Assembly (NCBI RefSeq): GCF_013283785.1 | Contig: NZ_JABCPZ010000114.1 | Coordinates: forward strand, 1-33,257 | Origin: Nonomuraea antri | GTDB taxonomy: Bacteria > Actinomycetota > Actinomycetes > Streptosporangiales > Streptosporangiaceae | Direction of reading: 5' to 3' | DNA: 33,257 bases | Shown: piece after piece, positions 30,097-33,257 of the stretch | Layout of the letters: each line of letters opens with the position of its first letter | How positions within the stretch are numbered: the first letter of the stretch is position 1 | Program-made: the position numbers and the translations under genes | The notes under the pieces: generated by a model | Databases searched by the model: none | Told to the model about the DNA's origin: nothing | Seen by the model: only the letters and a program-made list of their open reading frames with translations

Positions 30097-31650
30097 ATGG
30101 CGCGACTGAAAGTTCCCGCACGTACCAGGAACAACGGACGAATCCAGACCGCGAGCAAGTCGGCGGCCAAGAAACCGGTGGCCAAGAAGTCGGCGACGAA
30201 GAAATCGGCGACCACGACGCGATCAGCGAAGCAGAGCGGCCTGGCTGACCTCAAGGTCGACCAGCTCAGGGCCCGGGCCCGGCGGCTGGGGCTGTCCGGC
30301 GGGTCGCAGATGCGCAAGGACCAGCTGATCAAGGCCGTGACCAAGGCCGGCAGCGGTTCGAGCGCCGGCCGGACGGGCAGCAACGGGGCGGCGTCCCGCC
30401 GGACCGGCGGCAGCACGAAGTCGAGCACGTCGAGCAAGTCCACGACGAGCAGGTCGAAGGCCGGTAGCGGTCTTGCGGACATGAGCGCGGATCAGTTGCG
30501 TGCTCGGGGGAAGCGGCTCGGTCTGAGCGGGTTGTCGAAGATGCGCAAGGACGACCTGATCAAGACGATCAACAAGGCCGGCGGCAACGGCAGCCGTTCG
30601 CGGGCCGCTACGTCCACGAAGTCCGGCAAGTCCACGACGAGCAAGTCCACGACGAGCAAGTCGAAGGCCGGTAGCGGTCTCGCGGACATGAGCGCCGACC
30701 AGTTGCGTGCTCGGGGGAAGCGGCTCGGTTTGACCGGGTTGTCGAAGATGCGCAAGGACGACCTGATCAAGACGATCAACAAGGCCGGTGGCAAGTCGGC
30801 GTCGAGCAAGTCCACGACGAGCAGGTCGAAGGCCAGTGGCGGTCTCGCGGACATGAGCGCCGACCAGTTGCGTGCTCGGGGGAAGCGGCTCGGTCTGAGC
30901 GGGCTGTCCAAGATGCGCAAGGACGACCTGATCAAGACGATCAACAAGGCCGGTGGCAAGTCGGCGTCGAGCAAGAGCGCGACGAGCAAGAGCACGGCGA
31001 GCAAGTCCGCGACGAGCAGGTCGAAGGCCGGTAGCGGTCTCGCGGACATGAGCGCGGATCAGTTGCGTGCTCGGGGGAAGCGGCTCGGCTTGACCGGGTT
31101 GTCGAAGATGCGCAAGGACGACCTGATCAAGACGATCAACAAGGCCGGCGGCACCAAGTCCAACGGTGCCAAGACCTCGTCCACCGCCAAGAAGTCGACG
31201 ACGGCGAAGACGTCGGCGACCGCCAAGAAGCCGACGAGCGCCGCACGCTCGCGCTCGACCAGCACGACCACGAGCCGGGCCACCCCGGCGAGGTCGAGCA
31301 CCACCAGGTCGAGCACCGCACGGTCGAGCGCCGCCCGGTCGAGCACCGCACGGTCGAGCACAGCCAAGTCCAGGCCGAGCACGGCAAAATCAGGCACGAC
31401 CCGGTCGGGGGCCGCGAAGGCCGGCACGGCCAGGTCCCGCTCCAAGGCCGGCACGATTCCCGGCCAACGAACCGCCGAGTCGGCGGGGGCCAGGATGGGC
31501 GCGCAGCCCGACCTGGAGAGCGCCTACAGCAGGGACGCGACCGCCGGGACCCGCTACCCCGAGGAGAGCCTGACCCGGGGCGAGCACGGCCCCGAGCGTC
31601 CCGTGCCGGACATGGCCATCAACCGGTACGGCGTGACCCCGGTCCCGTAA
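30097..31650 (+). CDS. Lys/Ser-rich protein with five Rho-N (SAP-like) repeats
   Basis: This 517-aa, very basic, low-complexity protein starts at ATG 30097. It has five copies of a Rho termination factor N-terminal-like helix-extended-helix unit at about 49-85, 125-162, 194-231, 249-286 and 314-351, typically LADMSADQLRARGKRLGL then SKMRKDDLIKTINKAGG. The units are linked by Lys/Ser/Thr-rich spacers of the kind seen in histone H1 tails. Copies 2-5 are nearly identical. The region 355-460 is Ser/Thr/Arg-rich, and the last ~50 residues are a distinct non-basic segment (GAQPDLESAYSRDATAG, then DMAINRYGVTPVP). It probably binds nucleic acid, perhaps compacting DNA; this is inference. Confidence 0.85.
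   Translation: MARLKVPARTRNNGRIQTASKSAAKKPVAKKSATKKSATTTRSAKQSGLADLKVDQLRARARRLGLSGGSQMRKDQLIKAVTKAGSGSSAGRTGSNGAASRRTGGSTKSSTSSKSTTSRSKAGSGLADMSADQLRARGKRLGLSGLSKMRKDDLIKTINKAGGNGSRSRAATSTKSGKSTTSKSTTSKSKAGSGLADMSADQLRARGKRLGLTGLSKMRKDDLIKTINKAGGKSASSKSTTSRSKASGGLADMSADQLRARGKRLGLSGLSKMRKDDLIKTINKAGGKSASSKSATSKSTASKSATSRSKAGSGLADMSADQLRARGKRLGLTGLSKMRKDDLIKTINKAGGTKSNGAKTSSTAKKSTTAKTSATAKKPTSAARSRSTSTTTSRATPARSSTTRSSTARSSAARSSTARSSTAKSRPSTAKSGTTRSGAAKAGTARSRSKAGTIPGQRTAESAGARMGAQPDLESAYSRDATAGTRYPEESLTRGEHGPERPVPDMAINRYGVTPVP
30469..31149 (+). repeat. Near-identical coding repeats of the Rho-N gene
   Basis: Repeat units at about 30469-30582, 30676-30789, 30841-30954 and 31036-31149 are almost identical at the DNA level, with spacers rich in AGCAAG/TCGACG-type triplets. 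The copies look recently duplicated or homogenised and the copy number may vary between strains. Confidence 0.75.
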
Positions 31651-31710
31651 GCGCCGGACGGCCACGCGGAACCCCCATGCCGCCGGCGGTCGGGCAGTGC
31701 CGATCTTCTC

Positions 31711-31878
31711 GGCACCCCGGCCGCCCAGGCATCCCGGCCGCTCAGGCATCCCGGCCGCTCAGGCATCCCGGCCGCTCAGGCATCCCGGCCGCCCAGGCAT
31801 CCCGGCCGCTCACGCATTCCGGCCGCTCAGGCATCCCGGCCGCCCACGCATTCCGGTCGCCCAGGCGTCCCCGATCGC
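31711..31878. repeat. 17-bp minisatellite (about nine units)
   Basis: Units of AGGCATCCCGGCCGCTC begin at 31727, 31744, 31761, 31778, 31795, 31812, 31829 and 31846, with degenerate partial units on both sides. Variants carry CGCATTCC or CGCCC. The block lies between the Rho-N gene and the end of the flavoprotein gene, so it is non-coding; each unit contains the palindrome CGGCCG. Nothing else is seen in this intergenic space. Confidence 0.9.
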
Positions 31879-31886
31879 GCGCGGGT

Positions 31887-32456
31887 TCAGTGCTCGGCGC
31901 CGCCTGGCAAGGCGTGCAGCGCCCGTTCCCAGGGGAAGGCGTCGATGCGGTCGTCGCCGGAACTCGGCACGTGCGGCTCGAACTCGCCGGGCCCGAACAG
32001 CACCAGAACCCCCTCCGCCCGCAGTTCCTCGACGCTCCGCGCGAAGGCCCGGCGCCCGGCGAGCGCGCTGTTGACGAACGGCAGCACCACGACGGGGATC
32101 CCGAGCCCGGGCGCTTCCGCCAGCAGGCCGAGGGCGTAGGTGTCCGCGATGCCCTGGGCGAACTTGTTGACCGTGTTGTACGTGGCCGGAGCCACCACGA
32201 TCGCGTCCGCACGCGGCGGCTTGGCCTCGGACGGCCTGCGGTAGCGGCTCTTGACCGGCCGCCCGGTCCGCCGTTCCAGCTCGGCCACGTCGATGAAGTC
32301 GAGCGCCGACGGCGTGGCGACGACCTGGACGATCCATCCCTCCGCCTGCGCCAGGCCGACCAGCCGCCCGACCTCGGCCGCCGGGCTCGCCGCGCACACC
32401 ACGATCTGGAGCAGCCTGCCCGCCTGTCCTCCCGCGCTCGTCACGCCGGCCAGCAT
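31887..32456 (-). CDS. Flavoprotein (PPCDC-like fold)
   Basis: This 189-aa protein begins MLAGVTSAGGQAGRLLQIVVCAASPAA at ATG 32456 with CGAGGA upstream. It carries the flavoprotein fold of the PF02441 type: LLQIVVCAASPAAE (FMN-binding strand-loop), KPPRADAIVVAPATYNTVNKFAQGIADTYA, and LGIPVVVLPFVNSAL. Such proteins bind FMN and act as decarboxylases or oxidoreductases. PPCDC-type catalytic residues are not clearly complete, so the reaction is uncertain. Longer upstream readings overlap the divergent STAS gene and are rejected. Confidence 0.85.
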   Translation of the reverse strand: MLAGVTSAGGQAGRLLQIVVCAASPAAEVGRLVGLAQAEGWIVQVVATPSALDFIDVAELERRTGRPVKSRYRRPSEAKPPRADAIVVAPATYNTVNKFAQGIADTYALGLLAEAPGLGIPVVVLPFVNSALAGRRAFARSVEELRAEGVLVLFGPGEFEPHVPSSGDDRIDAFPWERALHALPGGAEH

Positions 32457-32591
32457 GTCACGTCCTCGCGGGAGAAGCTCGCGGGAGAAGCTCAGCTCGC
32501 GGGAGAAGTCCGGCACGTCCCTCGCGGAATGTCGTACCGGCGGTGCACCCTCGGAGGAGGAGACGGACGGACGATCGGAGAAGTGCGCGCG

Positions 32592-32987
32592 ATGCCAGAC
32601 CCCCAGCCGGGCCAGGGCCCGGCGATCGAGGTCGAGACCCGGAGAAGCGGCGGCGTGGCGTGTTTCGTCCTGCGCGTGGCCGGTGACCTGGACGAGCGGG
32701 CGCCGTTCGCGCTGCGTGAGGAGACGGCCCCGCTGGTGCGCGGGACCGAGGACGCGCGCCTGGTCCTCGACCTGACCGGGGTCACGAGCTGCGACTCGGC
32801 GGGCGCCGGGGCGCTGCTCGCGGCGCTCAAGCGGACCGTGCTGGCGGGCGGACGGCTGGCCCTCGCCGCGATGCCGCCCGACATCCTGCGAGATTTCCGG
32901 CAGCGGGGCCTGGACCGCGCGTTCACCATCCACGACACGGTCGAGCAGGCACTCGAAGACCTGCGCGGGCCGGAACGCGCCCCCTAG
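32592..32987 (+). CDS. STAS-domain anti-sigma factor antagonist
   Basis: This 131-aa protein from ATG 32592 has the STAS fold of RsbV/SpoIIAA-like antagonists: FVLRVAGDLDERAPFALREE (about 25-44), LVLDLTGVTSCDSAGAGALL (about 57-76) with the phosphorylatable Ser in CDSAG, and LALAAMPPDILRDFRQRGL. It would bind an RsbW-like kinase and be switched by phosphorylation. No kinase or sigma gene is adjacent; the RsbW-like ATPase in the AICE is the only one in this window. It is divergent from the flavoprotein gene. Confidence 0.88.
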   Translation: MPDPQPGQGPAIEVETRRSGGVACFVLRVAGDLDERAPFALREETAPLVRGTEDARLVLDLTGVTSCDSAGAGALLAALKRTVLAGGRLALAAMPPDILRDFRQRGLDRAFTIHDTVEQALEDLRGPERAP

Positions 32988-33067
32988 GGGAAGGCCGGGG
33001 TTCTCAGGGTCGGGTAGGGGATGGGCACTGATGTGAGTGATGCCGCCCCTGTCGCAGAGTTTCCCTA

Positions 33068-33257
33068 TGACCGCAGTGAAGAGGCTCTACCCGCTGATCG
33101 CGTGCTCGTCGATCGTGTTCGCGGTGGTGGCGATCCTCATCGGGCAGTTCGGGCCTGACTCGTACCTCGACCCGATGAACGTGACCATCAGCGAGTACGC
33201 CGTGGCTGACCGCGGGGGCGTCACGGAAGTGGCGATGGTCGTGCTCGGGGTGGGGTC
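33068..33257 (+). CDS. DUF998-like membrane protein, 3' end outside window
   Basis: The first 63 codons are visible from ATG 33068 (MTAVKRLYPLIACSSIVFAV). A hydrophobic segment (LIACSSIVFAVVAILIGQF) is followed by GPDSYLDPMNVTISEYAVADRGG and a second hydrophobic stretch (VAMVVLGVG). The N-terminal segment with N-x-T-I-S-E-Y resembles DUF998 integral membrane proteins of actinomycetes. CAGAGT lies about eight bases before the ATG and there is no ribosome-binding site, fitting a leaderless start. The gene runs off the window. Confidence 0.7.

Noticed and set aside
31711..31878. CRISPR array
   Set aside because: The units are contiguous 17-bp tandem repeats without spacers, and there are no cas genes nearby.

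Overview
The window is high-GC actinomycete DNA. Codon use, leaderless-looking GTG/ATG starts, an actinobacterial-type xylose isomerase, XRE/DUF5753 and SUKH-type proteins, and a lysine/serine-rich Rho-N repeat protein all point that way. A Streptosporangiales-type genome (Nonomuraea/Streptosporangium-like) is plausible, but that is inference.

Left part (about 229-13701): a complete tRNA-Ser(GCU) gene (229-317) carries an integrated actinomycete integrative and conjugative element (AICE). A 70-bp direct repeat with one mismatch (263-332 and 13632-13701), covering the 3' part of the tRNA, marks attL and attR, so the excised circle would be about 13.37 kb. A tandem pair of 12-bp GGGTTGCAGTT-type repeats lies just inside each end and looks like integrase arm-binding sites. 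Reading leftward, one tightly overlapping operon encodes a Pra-like activator, two small proteins, a TraSA/FtsK-type DNA translocase, a RepSA-type initiator, Xis and Int. Behind it come a sigma-like HTH regulator with a PP2C phosphatase, an RsbW-like ATPase with a small partner, and an XRE/DUF5753 regulator. A CCCCTAGACA-type motif recurs in front of three of these transcription units and looks like an element-wide control site.

The right third of the element (10295-13493) looks richer in AT and holds cargo that resembles anti-phage defence: a TIR-like (PF10137-type) nucleotide-binding protein, a two-TM SLATT/DUF4231 protein, and a 492-aa protein with a classical N-terminal TIR domain joined to a large C-terminal region I do not recognise. 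This is the best candidate for an undescribed system in the window.

Chromosome right of attR (13702-19943): the 3' remnant of a Suppressor-of-fused-like gene, a six-TM membrane protein, an Imm5-like putative immunity protein behind a MerR-like dyad, an SMI1/KNR4 protein, three uncharacterised cytosolic proteins, a secreted LppX-fold-like protein and a membrane protein. This resembles a collection of orphan immunity-type genes.

19997-33257: two VOC proteins in an operon; an S41 peptidase divergent from a GNAT acetyltransferase; an MFS transporter divergent from a B12-binding-type radical SAM protein; a third VOC protein; the xylA-xylB operon for xylose catabolism; a protein with five Rho-N repeats; a 17-bp minisatellite; a flavoprotein divergent from a STAS protein; and the start of a DUF998-like membrane protein cut by the window edge.
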